Source of the DNA: Anaerolineales bacterium
Lineage (GTDB): Bacteria > Chloroflexota > Anaerolineae > Anaerolineales > Villigracilaceae
Direction: 5' to 3'
Length of the DNA stretch: 64,000 bases
NCBI GenBank assembly: GCA_030583905.1
Contig: CP129481.1
Location: 1,674,001-1,738,000, forward strand
Position numbers and translations under genes: made by a program. Positions 25,301 through 33,651 of this stretch are shown here, in pieces; the first letter of the stretch is position 1, and every line of letters starts with the position of its first letter. The notes below the pieces were generated by a model. That model made no database searches. It was not told the DNA's origin and worked only from the letters and a program-made list of their open reading frames with translations.

Positions 25301-25567
25301 CAGATACACTCTGGAAAAGACCAAAAGCAGGAGGATGGATCCCCCCTGTAGAAACCTTGTCCACCGCAGGGAAACTCGTAACACTGAAATAATGTGCAGC
25401 GACAGTGCGCTGATGAAACAAAGGATCCCTAAAAGTATGAATCCCCAGTTCGGCTGGTTGGTGTTGATCAACCGCAGGTGTGCAGGAATCAACAGAACGC
25501 CGACGCCTATTCCGCCCAACAGGATGGAAACAAAAACATTCAGGCTGTTTTCATAGGGGTGTTTCAT
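22388..25567 (-). CDS. Membrane-bound multi-GAF HD-GYP sensor (predicted c-di-GMP phosphodiesterase)
   Basis: About 1059 residues if it starts at ATG 25567 (MKHPYENSL); the frame is open to 25627 and the true start is uncertain because neither has a clear SD. About ten hydrophobic helices fill residues 1-310, then a charged linker, three GAF domains (about 400-540, 555-700, 715-850) and an HD-GYP domain (about 880-1040). The HD motif LLHDIGKIG and the GYP motif RWDGTGYPSG are intact. HD-GYP domains hydrolyse cyclic di-GMP; the membrane part and GAFs would sense the signal. There is no GGDEF partner in the window. A second HD-GYP sensor is encoded at 41353. Confidence 0.85.
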   Translation of the reverse strand: MKHPYENSLNVFVSILLGGIGVGVLLIPAHLRLINTNQPNWGFILLGILCFISALSLHIISVLRVSLRWTRFLQGGSILLLLVFSRVYLQTGYFVEGAVLLLAAVVQVTIFLSLSNRFPQIDLLNTTFNLLGFVTGIYLAISYINQMQFGFPAYTPHLAIGFLLATFLGTSANFIPTLRYRKILLKLQALPWLAWCVMFIPSAYGANLIVPAVVIGMILLHDFLPWGSFSAPESDVLGRRVTIIAATIELTLLIFLSALLFVLDYMDTGMFVPIVTAREAAFLFFTLVTVVVYYEVFTIISTINGLMQELTKTDEDAARLEEEDGGHLSLWSARLEKYIKPFMMTRKSIQIRLSAQMDQINALERRLTNEKKRNAQLVLLLELSQQLENQLDQPVAAQLAINTLERALNCSLATIYLHEAERKEFMLLAATGHQTSLIPSGYRQSVTQGVIGRAFRQRKTQIINDIKLDADYIRFEGETNQSALVIPLIFNGHVNGAISLASEHPNAFSSIDIGLAEAVAAELTRAWERSGYHQRLMNLIQAGSQLSAMVEPGSTAQEVASIAREILQARFTFVHIQLGQERNFIQSASSGNAPQLLESLESSGNSENLIQTAFQAAQPFRVRDVRKFTSTSHLVIDNAGLRSMLAIPIRWHRMNIGVVLAFGKQNEVFFTENDEALAELLAIQTAGAFESTWLQQELRASLRITSLLYRLSNQIIQAENVQEAVSDIAQTAHKLAKSITTGIVLLNKDGSIAAETIISESNEKNGNTSHPMKLIQDAMDSGQLIYFSQGLSVSRTCMPIQTPIQKYGALWMDTIDDPNHNEATNPNDLQALVNQAAIALERSLLLVESRRQAAEIKAAYIMLESTYDQTLASLISALDARDSETEGHSIRVSQLAVRLGEALGYSHDELKVLERGSLLHDIGKIGVSDAILHKPGPLNDEEWEIMKLHPDIGARIVEGIPFLEDTIPLIRHHQERWDGTGYPSGLAGEKIPHLARLFSIVDAFDALTSNRPYRQKISDAEALQYIREQANILFDPNIVQVFDELLTNDTTDHRIRSEA

Positions 25568-25648
25568 TGGCACGGAGGATAGCATAAGAAACGGATTTTT
25601 TCTACCTGTAATCGATAACATTCCCATATCAGAGTGGATTGTGATTTC

Positions 25649-25657
25649 TGATATAAT
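25649..25657 (+). promoter_or_regulatory. Extended -10 promoter of the purine nucleoside phosphorylase gene
   Basis: TGA-TATAAT (25649-25657) is an extended -10 with no recognisable -35. The predicted leader is about 62 bases long; no terminator or known riboswitch fold was recognised in it. Confidence 0.6.
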
Positions 25658-25725
25658 TTCATGGCAGACAGGCTTTTATGGGGTTCAGCCGTTTGCAAAA
25701 CCACTGCTGATACAGGTACCCGCAA

Positions 25726-26562
25726 ATGCAAAATTATATCTCCCTCTCACAAATTGATGAAATCACACAGACCATCAGGAAGCAGATCTCCATCCAGCCC
25801 TTGGTGGGAATTATCCTCGGTTCCGGGCTTAACGGTTTAGCTGATTCCGTCCAGAACGCTGTTCATATCCCATACAGTGACCTGCCGGACTTTCCCGTCT
25901 CCACCGTTCACGGACATGCCGGGCGTTTTGTGATCGGCGAATTGGATGGCAAGCCTGTGCTCGTCATGCAGGGACGCATCCATTACTATGAAGGTTACAC
26001 CATGGGGCAGATCACCCTGCCGGTGAGAGTCATGCAGCGGCTTGGGATCCCAAGCATGATCGTCACAAATGCGGCGGGCGGCGTTCACCCTGATTTCGAA
26101 CCCGGCGACGTCATGCTCATCACCGATCAACTAAATCTGATGGGGATGTCCGGTCTGAATCCGCTCATGGGACCGAACCTCGATGAGATCGGTCCGCGTT
26201 TCCCTGACATGAGCCAGCCCTACGACCGCGAATACTGCAATTTGGCGCGTACGATAGCCGCTGAAAATGGGATCAAACTTCAAGAGGGCGTCTATGCCGG
26301 GTTGAGCGGACCGTCCTTCGAATCTCCTGCTGATCTACGCTTCCTGCGCCTTGCGGGCGCAGACGCGGTCGGCATGTCCACCGTACCGGAAGTGATCGTC
26401 GCGCGTCATGGAAACATGCGTGTGCTTGGGCTTTCGGGTATTAGCAATAAAGCCAATCTGGACGGTTCCACGATTACAACTCATGAGGAAGTCATCGAAG
26501 CGGGCAAGGTGATCACACCTAAGATCGAAAAGATCATTCGCGGCATGCTGCAAAATCTGTAA
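25726..26562 (+). CDS. Purine nucleoside phosphorylase
   Basis: 278 residues. GIILGSGLNGL (phosphate loop), VHGHAGRFV, MQGRIHYYEGY, TNAAGGV, GLSGPSFESPA (active-site Glu) and GMSTVPEVIVARH match the trimeric PNP/MTAP family. It cleaves inosine and guanosine nucleosides by phosphorolysis in purine salvage. The asparagine in LSGISNKANLDG is at the base-contacting position of PNPs, whereas MTAPs usually carry Asp, which favours the PNP call. The next gene (unknown membrane protein) starts 14 bases downstream. Confidence 0.92.
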   Translation: MQNYISLSQIDEITQTIRKQISIQPLVGIILGSGLNGLADSVQNAVHIPYSDLPDFPVSTVHGHAGRFVIGELDGKPVLVMQGRIHYYEGYTMGQITLPVRVMQRLGIPSMIVTNAAGGVHPDFEPGDVMLITDQLNLMGMSGLNPLMGPNLDEIGPRFPDMSQPYDREYCNLARTIAAENGIKLQEGVYAGLSGPSFESPADLRFLRLAGADAVGMSTVPEVIVARHGNMRVLGLSGISNKANLDGSTITTHEEVIEAGKVITPKIEKIIRGMLQNL

Positions 26563-26576
26563 GCGAAGTCTTTCGT

Positions 26577-27257
26577 ATGGCAGAATTGTATAAGTTCCTC
26601 GCCTCTTATGAGGTGTTGATTTATATCGTGCTCGCGATCAGCGGTTTGTTTGCATTCCGCTGGTTATGGCGCTCCTGGAGCGAGTGGCGGATTGCTGTTT
26701 TTAGTTTGGAGCGCGAATTCTCCGCCCGCCGCCTTGGACGCTCCGCTGCGATTTCGATCCTCATTATCATTCTATTCTGTGCTGAATTCTTTATGGCTTC
26801 CTTCATCATCCCGGGCTTGCCCGCGGATTTTTTTGTGACCACGCCAACGCCGGATTTTATTTCGACTCCCACCGGGACGCTTTCCCCGGAAATGATGACG
26901 CAATTCGCTGCTGTTGTGCCTGCTACTGCCGCACCCGGCTCGGCTGGGTGTGTGCCCGGACAGATCGAACTTACCTTTCCGGAGCCGGGGGCTGAGATAC
27001 GCGGAGCCATCGAATTGATCGGCACGGTCAACATCGTCAATTTTGGATTCTTCAAATATGAAGTCGCCCCCATGGGCAGCGACATCTGGGCAACGATCGC
27101 GGCGGGACGTTCCGTCGTGAGCGAAGGTCCGCTTGGGCGCTGGGATACAACTGCCCTCGCGCCGGGCGATTATCAACTGCGCTTGGTGGTCGTGGATAAT
27201 CAGGGACAGGAACTTACACCCTGTGTTGTGCCTGTACGCGTCATACCTTTGCAATAG
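26577..27257 (+). CDS. Membrane protein of unknown function with a C-terminal beta domain
   Basis: 226 residues. Two hydrophobic helices (about 11-31 and 57-80) flank a basic cytoplasmic loop. A Thr/Pro-rich linker leads into a C-terminal domain (about 125-226) that looks like an Ig-like or Big-type beta sandwich (FPEPGAEIRGAIELIGTV, DYQLRLVVVDNQGQ). I do not recognise a named family. It lies between a PNP and a GNAT gene with short spacers (14 and 14 bases), so it is part of a co-transcribed group. The external beta domain suggests a cell-surface role. Confidence 0.6.
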   Translation: MAELYKFLASYEVLIYIVLAISGLFAFRWLWRSWSEWRIAVFSLEREFSARRLGRSAAISILIIILFCAEFFMASFIIPGLPADFFVTTPTPDFISTPTGTLSPEMMTQFAAVVPATAAPGSAGCVPGQIELTFPEPGAEIRGAIELIGTVNIVNFGFFKYEVAPMGSDIWATIAAGRSVVSEGPLGRWDTTALAPGDYQLRLVVVDNQGQELTPCVVPVRVIPLQ

Positions 27258-27271
27258 GAAATGGAAAGATT

Positions 27272-27811
27272 ATGTCTGATATTCAACTTCGTCCCACTGT
27301 TGCCAGTGATCTCTCGCGCCTGATGGCGTTTGACCATTCGACCAAAAGCGAATCGGTATGGCAGTTGGAACTGCGCCGTGATGTGGGGCAGATCATTGCC
27401 TCGTTTCGAGAAGTGCGCCTGCCGCGCTCCATCAATATAGAATACCCGCACAATCCCTTTGCGTTGGCGGATGATTGGGTAAAAAAATCCATGATGTACA
27501 CCGCCTCCATTGACAGGGATCCGGTCGGGTATATCAGCCTGCTCGAGCGCGGGTCTGCCTCGGTAGTGTCGGTGACGGATCTGGTCGTGGACGCCGCGCA
27601 TCGTCGTATGGGCGTGGGAAGCGCTTTGATGGCGGCTGCCCAGGAATGGGCGGAGTCCCGAGCGCATCGCCGCATCATCTTTGAGGCGCAATCCAAGAAT
27701 CTTCCTGCCATTCGCCTGGCGCAGAAGTTTGGTTTTGAGTTCTGCGGGTATAATGACCATTATTACCTTAACCAGGATGTAGCTTTATTTTTTGCGAAAC
27801 TTTTAAAGTAG
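27272..27811 (+). CDS. GNAT family N-acetyltransferase
   Basis: 179 residues. The C-terminal half carries motif A (VVDAAHRRMGVGSALM, matching RRxGxG) and motif B (NLPAIRLAQKFGFEFCG). The N-terminal half is longer than usual (about 90 residues before motif A). The acceptor substrate is unknown; RimI-like or small-molecule acetylation are both possible. GGAAAG lies before the ATG. Confidence 0.85.
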   Translation: MSDIQLRPTVASDLSRLMAFDHSTKSESVWQLELRRDVGQIIASFREVRLPRSINIEYPHNPFALADDWVKKSMMYTASIDRDPVGYISLLERGSASVVSVTDLVVDAAHRRMGVGSALMAAAQEWAESRAHRRIIFEAQSKNLPAIRLAQKFGFEFCGYNDHYYLNQDVALFFAKLLK

Positions 27812-27862
27812 CATGGCGGCACATGCGCCGCTTTAATGGCATGCTTTTTTGGAAGGGTTAGT

Positions 27863-29773
27863 ATGATTAACGGTTGGTCGGGAACGCTTCTGGCGGGGCT
27901 TCAAGCACTAAATCAGATTCTGACGGCGGGAATTGCCATTACGGCATTTTCACTATTTCTGTATTCCCTTTCATTCAACTTGCGGGACAGGGTGGCGCGT
28001 TCGTTTGCGATCATTTTGCTTTGTGTGGTCATTGTCTTTACCGCCGAAGCCCTGCAGGATAAAACCATCTCCATCCGCACGCTCGACCTGTTGTTGCGTG
28101 TGCAGTGGCTCGGCATCATCTTTCTTCCCGCTGCATATTTACATCTTTCCGACGCCTTGCTCGTAACGGCAGGGCGCCCCTCGCGCGGACGCAGGCGGTT
28201 TGCTGTGCGTGCCGTGTATGCGGTCTCTGCGATGTTCCTTGTTTTGCTTGGAATGGGCTATCTGCTCGGTCCGCTCGTCCCAGACGGCAAACCCGCGCCT
28301 TATCTTTTACGAACCGGGTGGACGGAAGCATTCACCGTCTATTACGTCTCGGTGATCGTATGGGCGGGCGTGAACTTCGCCCGAGCCTATAACCTGATGC
28401 TGACCCGTTCGGGCCGCCGCCGCATGCTCTACCTGATGGCTGGTGCAACCGCCCCTGCGCTTGGTTCCTACCCTTATCTTTTATTTGGATACAGCCTCGC
28501 CGCCCAGCACCAATATCTCTTTTGGACGGGTGCGACGCTCATCAACGTACTGGTCGGCGCTTTGGTGATCGTCATGGCGTATGCGGTCGCTTTCTTCGGC
28601 GTTTCATGGCCCGACCGTGTCATCAAGAGCCGCCTGTTCAAGTGGATCATGCGCGGACCTGTAACCGCCTCCGCCGCCCTCGCTTTGATGACGGTGGTTC
28701 GGCGCGGTGGCGAATTGCTCGGCACACCTTACAATGCATTTGTTCCTTTCGTTGTTGTTGCCTCCATTTTATTGATGGAACATGCCATCACCTTCGCCGC
28801 GCCGCTTTGGGAGCGTTGGTTATTTTTCGGGCGTGATCGTGCGGAATTGGTAATGCTCCAGAATATAGAAGAGCGCCTGCTCACACAAAGCGATCTTCAG
28901 CAGTTTTTGGAAGCGGTGCTGGCGGCAGTGCGCGATCATTTACAATCACCATCTGCATTTGTGGCGGCATTGGACGATGAGACGCTATTCCCGATTGTCG
29001 TGGCGGGGAACCGCACCATGCTCGATCAGGAAGGTTTGACGGAAGCGCTCGAGCAGGTCAATGGGGATGCCCGCCGCGAGTTTTTGTGGGGGGATTTCTG
29101 GGTACTGCCGTTGTATCGCCGCCGCCACCCCGAGATGGACCGTGATGAACTTCCGCCATTAATGGGGCTGCTTGGTGTCAACCGCCTCGGCAGACAAACC
29201 ATGGAGCGAGACCAGCGTGAAGCCCTTTGGCTGCTGGCGGACCGCGCCGCGATTGCCTTGGAGGACCGTCAGTTGCAGCAGCGTGTCTTCCGCTCGTTGG
29301 CAGATTTGCAGCCTCAGGTCGAAATGATCCAGCGTATGCGCGCGGCAGGTCGCTACGATTCTCGTGCCAGCCTGCTGAACGAGCCTCTCCCGCATGAAGC
29401 CGATCTGGCGAACTGGGTCAAGGATGCGCTTACGCATTACTGGGGTGGTCCAAAGTTCATGAACAACCCATTGACCAATCTGCGCGTTGTCCGCGAGTTG
29501 GCGGAGCAGGATGACGGCAACCTTTCGAATGCCTTGCGCGCCCTGTTGCGCCGCGCAGTGGATCAGGTCCGACCGAAGGGTGACCGCAAGTTCACCACGG
29601 AATGGATTCTTTATAATATCCTTGAAATGAAATTCATCGAAGGGCGCAAGGTGCGCGACGTCGCTTCGCGTCTTGCCATGTCGGAGGCGGATCTGTACCG
29701 AAAGCAGCGCGTGGCGGTGGATGCTGTTGCAAAAGCGATCCTCGAGATGGAAGTAAATCAATTGGATCGTTAA
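27863..29773 (+). CDS. 7TM-GAF protein with a C-terminal helix-turn-helix-like domain
   Basis: 636 residues from ATG 27863 (GGAAGGG SD; an in-frame ATG at 27836 lies before the SD). Residues 1-300 contain about eight hydrophobic helices resembling the N-terminal 7TM region of some histidine kinases. A GAF-like domain (about 320-470) follows. Instead of a kinase, the C-terminus (about 500-636) has no H-box or ATP site but a predicted helical region with VRDVASRLAMSEADLYRKQR, which reads as a sigma-region-4-like or HTH element. It may be a membrane-tethered regulator; direct DNA binding is inference. Confidence 0.6.
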   Translation: MINGWSGTLLAGLQALNQILTAGIAITAFSLFLYSLSFNLRDRVARSFAIILLCVVIVFTAEALQDKTISIRTLDLLLRVQWLGIIFLPAAYLHLSDALLVTAGRPSRGRRRFAVRAVYAVSAMFLVLLGMGYLLGPLVPDGKPAPYLLRTGWTEAFTVYYVSVIVWAGVNFARAYNLMLTRSGRRRMLYLMAGATAPALGSYPYLLFGYSLAAQHQYLFWTGATLINVLVGALVIVMAYAVAFFGVSWPDRVIKSRLFKWIMRGPVTASAALALMTVVRRGGELLGTPYNAFVPFVVVASILLMEHAITFAAPLWERWLFFGRDRAELVMLQNIEERLLTQSDLQQFLEAVLAAVRDHLQSPSAFVAALDDETLFPIVVAGNRTMLDQEGLTEALEQVNGDARREFLWGDFWVLPLYRRRHPEMDRDELPPLMGLLGVNRLGRQTMERDQREALWLLADRAAIALEDRQLQQRVFRSLADLQPQVEMIQRMRAAGRYDSRASLLNEPLPHEADLANWVKDALTHYWGGPKFMNNPLTNLRVVRELAEQDDGNLSNALRALLRRAVDQVRPKGDRKFTTEWILYNILEMKFIEGRKVRDVASRLAMSEADLYRKQRVAVDAVAKAILEMEVNQLDR

Positions 29774-29815
29774 TGGAAGAAAGCTACCTTATCTGGTAGA
29801 GAGAAGGAGCCTGTT

Positions 29816-30775
29816 ATGGCTGGTGGAAAATCGAAACATGCAAACACGATGCCCGTAATTGACGAGGGCTGGTGGGCATCGGTGCTGGCGGAGGAGAGCC
29901 GTTTCACGCTGCCTCCCAACCGTCTGGCGGGGAGCAAGCCCGAGGTCGGTGAAGAAGCGAAGGGGGACGCTTCGGAGAAGATCGTCGTCAACTGGGAGCA
30001 AGTCAAGGACTTGTATCTGAGCGACAAGATCGTCGATCTGACCGTGACTGGGCACAACCGTGGGGGTTTACTCGTGGAGGGTGAGGGCTTGTACGGGTTT
30101 GTGCCGTTCTCGCATTTGGTGGATCTGGCTGGCAAGACCGAAGTGGACCGCAGCCATGACCTTGAAGCTTATGTTGGCAGGGCTCTTCGCTTGAAGGTCA
30201 TCGAGTGTGTGCCGGAGGATGGGCGCGTGGTGTTCTCGGAACGCGCGGCGCAATCGGAGCCGGGCAAACGAGCGGAACTATTCCACTCTCTTCTGGCGGG
30301 GCAGAAGGCGCGCGGCACGGTGACCAATATCACCGACTTCGGCGTGTTCGTGGACCTCGGCGGCGTGGAAGGTTTGATCCACATTTCCGAACTGTCGTGG
30401 GGACGCGTGACGCATCCATCTCAATTCGTGAAGTTGGGCGAGCAGATCGACGTGCAGGTGCTTGACCTTGCTCCCGAACGCTGCCGTGTTGCCCTGAGCC
30501 TGAAGCGGCTGCTGCCCAATCCCTGGCTCACTGCGGAGCAAAATTTCCCGATCGGCTCCGTCAAATCCGCAACAATCACAAGCGTACTTTCTTATGGCGC
30601 GTTTGCGCGGCTGGTCGAGTTTGGCGTGGAAGGTTTGATCCACACCTCTGAGATTCCGCAAGCGGAAGGCAAGCCGTTGAAAGAAGTTTTGCATGAGGGC
30701 GAATCTGTGCAGGTGCGGGTGCTTCATCTTGACGCGGCGCACCAACGCATGGGCTTCAGTATGAGGCTTGAATAA
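29816..30775 (+). CDS. Triple S1-domain RNA-binding protein (RpsA-like)
   Basis: 319 residues. Three S1 repeats are readable: a degenerate first (about 63-146), a canonical second (GTVTNITDFGVFVDLGGVEG, IHISELSWG, about 160-230) and a third (about 245-319; ITSVLSYGAFARLVEFGVEG, IHTSEI). Such multi-S1 proteins are called ribosomal protein S1 or S1-like in many phyla and bind mRNA at the ribosome. A 60-residue N-terminal extension is specific here. SD GAGAAGGAG lies close before the ATG. It precedes ftsK by 5 bases. Confidence 0.85.
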   Translation: MAGGKSKHANTMPVIDEGWWASVLAEESRFTLPPNRLAGSKPEVGEEAKGDASEKIVVNWEQVKDLYLSDKIVDLTVTGHNRGGLLVEGEGLYGFVPFSHLVDLAGKTEVDRSHDLEAYVGRALRLKVIECVPEDGRVVFSERAAQSEPGKRAELFHSLLAGQKARGTVTNITDFGVFVDLGGVEGLIHISELSWGRVTHPSQFVKLGEQIDVQVLDLAPERCRVALSLKRLLPNPWLTAEQNFPIGSVKSATITSVLSYGAFARLVEFGVEGLIHTSEIPQAEGKPLKEVLHEGESVQVRVLHLDAAHQRMGFSMRLE

Positions 30776-30780
30776 AATCC

Positions 30781-32979
30781 ATGCCGAAATCCCGACCCAA
30801 GAACAGGCAATACGAACGGGACGATCAAAGCGACTGGCTCGAGCGGCTCGCGCGCTTTAATGAGCAGTTTGGTCGCTTTGTTCGCGATGCCATCGGCGTA
30901 ATCCTGATCGCTTTTGCGCTCATGTCCCTGCTGGCTGTGTGGGATTGGACCGAAGGCTTTCTGCTTACCCCCATCGCCGACTGGCTGAGCGTCTGGTTCG
31001 GATGGGGCAGTCTGCTTGTGATCCTGGCGATTGGATATTTGGGATTTTCGCTTCTCAAACGGGACAGAGGCGAGGTCAACTGGTGGCGCTTGATCGCCCT
31101 CGAGCTCGCTTCGCTCCTGACCTTGGGCTTGCTTGCTGTTTCCATCGGCAATGACCTCGTCCGCGCCGAAGCCGGCATGGGAGGTGGTCGTCTCGGCTGG
31201 GGGCTCACGGCGTTGCTGTGGCGTTCGATGGGACAGGTCGTCGGCACGCTGGTTCTGTTTCTCGTCTGGCTGGTTGCCGCCGCCACAGGCTTTGGCTTTT
31301 GGGGATGGCTGGAGAATTGGCTGCTAAAGGTTGCCGGTGAAGCGCCCCCCATCGTTGTGGCAACGCCTGTGCCTGATGAAAAGCATGACGAAAAAGCTCC
31401 GACAAAATCCGGTGCACCCAAAAAGAAGTCACAACCTCTGCCGCCTGAATTCCGCACTTCACTTAAATCCTCCGCGAAAAAAGAGGAGAAATCCCTCAAA
31501 CCATTGCCCCGTGGAGAAGACTTGCCGCCTTTGAGCATCCTGCTCGGCGATTCGACCGTCCGCGCGGATGAGCGCACCATCAACCAGACGGCTGGCTTGA
31601 TCATGAAGACGCTCTCCGAGTTTGGCATCCCTGCCACAGTGATCGGCTATCGCGTCGGTCCGGCGGTGACTCAGTTTGCTGTCCAGCCGGGGTTCATCAA
31701 AAAACCAGGTTCGGATGAGGAGGATGCGCAGCAGATGAAAGTCCGCGTGGCGCAGATCGCGTCACTGGAAAAGGATCTCGCGCTGGCGCTCTCTGCCCAG
31801 CGTCTGCGCATCGAAGCGCCGGTGCCCGGCAAGCCGTATGTCGGCATCGAAGTGCCCAATACGAATAGTTCCGTTGTCCGCCTGCGGGCGTTGCTCGAAG
31901 CGGATTCGTTCTATAAAGTCGGCGCGCCGCTCGCCGTTGCATTGGGACGCGATGTGTCGGGTAATCCGCTTGTGGCGGATTTGTCGCGCATGCCGCACTT
32001 GCTGATCGCAGGCGCGACGGGTTCCGGCAAATCTGTGTGTATTACGTCCATTGCGGCGTGCCTTGCCATGAATAACACGCCCGAGGAACTCCGCATGGTG
32101 ATGATCGACTCGAAGATGGTTGAGTTGATCCGTTTCAACGGACTGCCGCATTTGTACGGCAAGGTGGAGACGAATCTCAACCGCATCATGGGCGTTCTGC
32201 GCTGGGTGGTGGTGGAGATGGAACACCGTTACCGCCTGCTCGAAGCCGCTCATGCGCGTGATTTGAATTCCTACAATAAGAAAATATCCCGCAAAGCGGA
32301 TGGACAGCCGCTTCCGCGCATTGTCGTGATGATCGACGAACTCGCCGACCTGATGATGTCCGCGCCGGACCAGACCGAGCACAACCTTGTCCGTTTGGCG
32401 CAGATGGCGCGTGCCACGGGTATTCATCTCGTGGTCGCCACGCAGCGTCCCTCCACCGATGTGGTGACGGGTCTCATCAAAGCCAACTTCCCGGCGCGTC
32501 TTGCGTTTGCGGTCGCCTCCGGCACCGACAGCCGTGTGATCCTCGATTACACGGGAGCCGAATCTCTGCTCGGACGCGGTGACATGCTCTTCCTTAATCC
32601 GGAAGTTGGCAATCCTGTCCGCGCGCAAGGCGTGATGATCACGGACATGGAGATCGAACGTCTCATTGCGCACTGGCAGAAGAACAGCGACGTTTCGTCG
32701 CTGGATACTCCGCCGTGGGAAAAACTGTTGCAGGAACCTGACGAAGATGAGGATGAAGGTCTGATCGAGCAGGCAGTTTCCATCGTGCGGCAGAGTCAAC
32801 GCGCCTCCGCGTCCCTGCTTCAACGCCGTCTGCGGATCGGGTATCCGCGCGCGGCGCGTCTGCTCGACCAGTTGGAAGAGATGGGGGTGGTCGGACCCTC
32901 CCAAGGCGGCGGCAGGGAGCGCGAAGTCCTGATCAGTGAGAACGACGAATTATCAGACGAAGAAAAAGACGAAGCGTAG
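30781..32979 (+). CDS. ftsK: DNA translocase FtsK/SpoIIIE
   Basis: 732 residues. Four N-terminal membrane helices (about 38-180) and a Lys/Pro linker (about 195-250) precede the motor: Walker A AGATGSGKSV, the Walker B strand IVVMIDELADLMM, and VATQRPSTDVVTGLIKANFP. The C-terminal gamma winged-helix domain (QRRLRIGYPRAARLLDQLEEMG) that reads KOPS-like sequences is present, with an acidic tail. FtsK pumps chromosomal DNA at the septum. It starts 5 bases after the S1 protein gene. Confidence 0.95.
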   Translation: MPKSRPKNRQYERDDQSDWLERLARFNEQFGRFVRDAIGVILIAFALMSLLAVWDWTEGFLLTPIADWLSVWFGWGSLLVILAIGYLGFSLLKRDRGEVNWWRLIALELASLLTLGLLAVSIGNDLVRAEAGMGGGRLGWGLTALLWRSMGQVVGTLVLFLVWLVAAATGFGFWGWLENWLLKVAGEAPPIVVATPVPDEKHDEKAPTKSGAPKKKSQPLPPEFRTSLKSSAKKEEKSLKPLPRGEDLPPLSILLGDSTVRADERTINQTAGLIMKTLSEFGIPATVIGYRVGPAVTQFAVQPGFIKKPGSDEEDAQQMKVRVAQIASLEKDLALALSAQRLRIEAPVPGKPYVGIEVPNTNSSVVRLRALLEADSFYKVGAPLAVALGRDVSGNPLVADLSRMPHLLIAGATGSGKSVCITSIAACLAMNNTPEELRMVMIDSKMVELIRFNGLPHLYGKVETNLNRIMGVLRWVVVEMEHRYRLLEAAHARDLNSYNKKISRKADGQPLPRIVVMIDELADLMMSAPDQTEHNLVRLAQMARATGIHLVVATQRPSTDVVTGLIKANFPARLAFAVASGTDSRVILDYTGAESLLGRGDMLFLNPEVGNPVRAQGVMITDMEIERLIAHWQKNSDVSSLDTPPWEKLLQEPDEDEDEGLIEQAVSIVRQSQRASASLLQRRLRIGYPRAARLLDQLEEMGVVGPSQGGGREREVLISENDELSDEEKDEA

Positions 32980-33018
32980 AGTCGTCATCCAAATGGAAAG
33001 GATCACATTTTCGATTCA

Positions 33019-33651
33019 ATGAATTCAAAGCCCACTTTCACCGACAGGTTGCGCAAGATTTTTAAGGGAGTTTTAGATTCCATCGGCGGGTTCTTGAACA
33101 GACTTGGCTTGATGCCGAATACAATCACACTGCTTGGGCTGGCGGGCACGACAGTCGGCGCATATTTCCTTTCGCAAGGCAAAATGACAACGGGTGCGAT
33201 TGTCCTGCTGGCGTTCGTGCTGGTGGATGCATTCGACGGCACGATGGCGCGCCTGCGCGGTGAACCCAGTGATTTTGGCGGTTTTGTGGATTCGGTCAGT
33301 GACCGCTATGCCGAACTTGTCACGTTCGGCGGGCTGTTATATTATTTTTTAACGATCGATCATTACACCGGTGTGATGGTTTCATTTGCGGCGACGGCGG
33401 GATCGGTGCTGGTCTCGTATGTCAAAGCCCGCGCAGAGGGGTTGGGCTTCACGGCAAAGGTGGGCATGCTCACGCGCGTCGAACGGTATCTTGTGTTGAT
33501 TCCCCTGCTGGTTTTCAATCAGCCGTTTCTTGCAGTGGCGATCATTGCAGTGCTGGGGAACATTACTGCCCTCCAGCGCATCCTGCATGTGCGTGTGCAG
33601 GGTCATGAACGCATGCAAAGCGACCGTAAGAAAAAAGAGATTCTGCATTGA
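33019..33651 (+). CDS. CDP-alcohol phosphatidyltransferase
   Basis: 210 residues with about six membrane helices. The catalytic signature D-G-x2-A-R-x8-G-x3-D-x3-D is complete: DGTMARLRGEPSDFGGFVDS followed by VSD. The family makes phospholipids from CDP-diacylglycerol; phosphatidylglycerophosphate or phosphatidylinositol phosphate are possible products and cannot be told apart here. The basic N-terminal extension (to about 25) precedes the first helix. It overlaps lgt by 4 bases, linking lipid synthesis to lipoprotein lipidation. Confidence 0.88.
   Translation: MNSKPTFTDRLRKIFKGVLDSIGGFLNRLGLMPNTITLLGLAGTTVGAYFLSQGKMTTGAIVLLAFVLVDAFDGTMARLRGEPSDFGGFVDSVSDRYAELVTFGGLLYYFLTIDHYTGVMVSFAATAGSVLVSYVKARAEGLGFTAKVGMLTRVERYLVLIPLLVFNQPFLAVAIIAVLGNITALQRILHVRVQGHERMQSDRKKKEILH

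Noticed and set aside
25661..25725. Leaderless-looking ATG close to the PNP promoter, and a possible purine riboswitch
   Set aside because: The ATG is only 3 bases after TATAAT, too close for transcription to begin on it. No purine-riboswitch core or terminator is recognisable.
31762..32904. 380-codon minus-strand open frame inside ftsK
   Set aside because: The plus strand has intact FtsK motor motifs; the antisense frame is a codon-bias shadow.
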